DNA from: Lysobacter sp. cf310
GTDB lineage: Bacteria > Pseudomonadota > Gammaproteobacteria > Xanthomonadales > Xanthomonadaceae
DNA: 64,000 bases
Assembly: GCF_900114355.1 (NCBI RefSeq)
Contig: NZ_FOSS01000001.1
Location: forward strand, 1,104,368 to 1,168,367
Direction: 5' to 3'
The notes beneath the pieces were generated by a model. It saw only the letters and a program-made list of their open reading frames with translations, ran no database searches and was not told the DNA's origin. This document shows, piece after piece, positions 62,909 to 64,000 of the stretch (the stretch's first letter is position 1; every line of letters starts with the position of its first letter). The translations under genes and the position numbers were made by a program.

Positions 62909-64000
62909 ATGAATGCCACTCACACCGGCGCTGCGCTGGCCGTATCGCTGTGCGCAATGCTCGCACCCGCCATCGGCCATGCCGCCGAGCCGCAGACCAA
63001 CCCGATGCCGGCCGCCATGCGCCAGGCTCTGCAACGCGACCTCGGCCTGAAGCCCTCGCAACTTCAGACCTATCTCGCCACCGAACATCGTGCGATGCGC
63101 TTGCAGGCCGAAGCACGGGCCGGGCTGGGCGCGCACTATGCCGGCACCTGGCTGGAGCGCGACGCCGCCGGCGACTATCGATTGATCCTGGGCGTGACGG
63201 ATCGCAAGGCGGTCAGTCGCATGCGTCAGAGCGGCGACGAAGTGCGTGTGCTCAAGCACAGCGCGGCCGAGCTGGACGTCGCCCAATCGCAGCTGGATCA
63301 GGCTCATCGCGGGCTGACTGCCGGCCTCATGCGCAAGGACGCCCCTCGCGTACAAGCCTGGAACGTCGATCTGCCCAACAACCGCATCGTCCTGACCATC
63401 GACCCCAACGCGCAGGAAGCGGCGATCGAGCTCATCGCGCGCAGCGGCATCGATGCCGGGATGGTGCACATCGTGACCTCCGCGCAGCGCCCCATACCCC
63501 AGCACGACCTGCGCGGCGGCGATCGCTACCTGACGCCCGATAGCTGGTGCTCGACGGGGTTCTCGGCCTTTCGCGGCAACACGCCCGGCTTCGTGACGGC
63601 GGGCCATTGCGGAACGGTCAACATGGCGGTGCGCGGCACCAACAATTCCGCGATCGGGCATTTCGCCTATTCCACTTTCCCCAACGCCGACCACGCCTGG
63701 GTGCAGAACACGCAACCGAACCTCTGGCATATCCTGCCCTGGGTCTACAACTACGCCGGCGTCGACATCGACGTGCGCGGCGGTCTGGAAGCGCCGATCG
63801 GCGCGGCGGTGTGCCGGTCGGGGAACAAGACGGGCTACCACTGCGGCACCGTGCAGGCCAAGCAGGTGACGGTCGACTACGGCCCGCAGTACGGCGTCGT
63901 CAAAGGCCTGACCCAGTCCAACGCCTGCGCCGGCTTCGGCGATTCGGGCGGTGCGGTGATCACCCCCAGCGCCGAGGCGCAGGGCGTGTACTCCGGCGGC
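62909..64000 (+). CDS. alpha-lytic-protease-like secreted serine protease (S1 family), C-terminally truncated by the window
   Basis: The first 364 residues are present. A signal peptide ends at AIGHAAEP (about 25). A long pro-region (about 28-200) with LGLKPSQLQTYLATEHRAMR and YDRKAV-like repeats, including DYRLILGVTDRKAVSRMRQ, matches the folding pro-domain of alpha-lytic proteases. The mature protease starts near LRGGDRYLTP. The catalytic triad is His233 in TAGHCGT, Asp261 in NADHAWV and Ser346 in GFGDSGGAV. Such enzymes digest proteins outside the cell and are typical of Lysobacter. The sequence ends about 15-35 residues before the expected C-terminus, or earlier if a C-terminal domain follows. 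Confidence 0.92.
   Translation, partial: MNATHTGAALAVSLCAMLAPAIGHAAEPQTNPMPAAMRQALQRDLGLKPSQLQTYLATEHRAMRLQAEARAGLGAHYAGTWLERDAAGDYRLILGVTDRKAVSRMRQSGDEVRVLKHSAAELDVAQSQLDQAHRGLTAGLMRKDAPRVQAWNVDLPNNRIVLTIDPNAQEAAIELIARSGIDAGMVHIVTSAQRPIPQHDLRGGDRYLTPDSWCSTGFSAFRGNTPGFVTAGHCGTVNMAVRGTNNSAIGHFAYSTFPNADHAWVQNTQPNLWHILPWVYNYAGVDIDVRGGLEAPIGAAVCRSGNKTGYHCGTVQAKQVTVDYGPQYGVVKGLTQSNACAGFGDSGGAVITPSAEAQGVYSGG

Noticed and set aside
1-64000. CRISPR arrays, tRNA/rRNA genes, insertion sequences, prophage
   Set aside because: No regularly spaced repeats, no tRNA cloverleaf or rRNA segments, and no transposase, integrase or phage structural proteins were recognised on either strand.

Overview
The window is high-GC, gene-dense bacterial chromosome and most resembles a Lysobacter-type member of the Xanthomonadaceae. 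The reasons are an alpha-lytic-protease-like secreted serine protease at the right edge, several other secreted hydrolases, two ECF sigma/Ser-Thr kinase modules, a lexA-imuA-imuB-dnaE2 mutagenesis cassette and a nonribosomal peptide cluster. The genus call is inference from gene content; no rRNA, tRNA, insertion sequence, prophage or CRISPR array was seen. Almost all of the sequence is coding.

Layout. 1-6.7 kb: a truncated 6-phosphogluconate dehydrogenase, small enzymes (GFA, ABM, RidA), an alpha/beta hydrolase fused to a TIR/nucleoside-deoxyribosyltransferase-like domain, and a TetR regulator divergent from a secreted hydrolase/NTF2-like pair with a clear palindromic operator. 6.9-15 kb: a cell-wall-hydrolase-like protein, a secreted amidohydrolase, and an ECF sigma factor plus TPR-type Ser/Thr kinase divergent from two secreted proteins, one a papain-like peptidase. 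15-21 kb: an amino acid permease, a two-gene unit of a multi-TM protein and an HTH/GIY-YIG protein, a hydrolase, a GNAT enzyme and a MocR regulator.

21.4-30.4 kb is the most distinctive region: five tightly overlapping genes encoding a one-module C-A-T-TE NRPS of EntF-like layout, an RhlB-like GT1 glycosyltransferase, a stand-alone condensation-fold acyltransferase, an RhlC-like GT2 rhamnosyltransferase and a second condensation-fold acyltransferase. Read together they suggest a rhamnolipid-like glycolipid whose lipid core is an N-acyl amino acid made by an NRPS instead of an RhlA product. Two inverted repeats lie in the 350-base leader of this operon.

30.4-39.6 kb: glutathione transferase, AraC regulator, a tiny zinc-ribbon protein coupled to a hydrolase, a saccharopine-dehydrogenase-like oxidoreductase, a membrane-bound fatty acid hydroxylase, a beta-lactamase-fold hydrolase and a CadC-like regulator. 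39.7-46.3 kb: the SOS mutagenesis operon lexA-imuA-imuB-dnaE2 ending with alkB, preceded by a perfect palindrome that overlaps the lexA start codon. 46.4-52.7 kb: lipoproteins and exported proteins of unknown role, a gamma-glutamylcyclotransferase-like protein, a second beta-lactamase-fold hydrolase, a VOC protein and an MFS symporter. 52.9-59.6 kb: cyoABCD quinol oxidase, a SURF1 assembly factor and a RegB/RegA redox two-component system in one overlapping run. 59.8-64 kb: a second ECF sigma/Ser-Thr kinase-TPR module leading into the truncated serine protease, mirroring the module at 10-15 kb.
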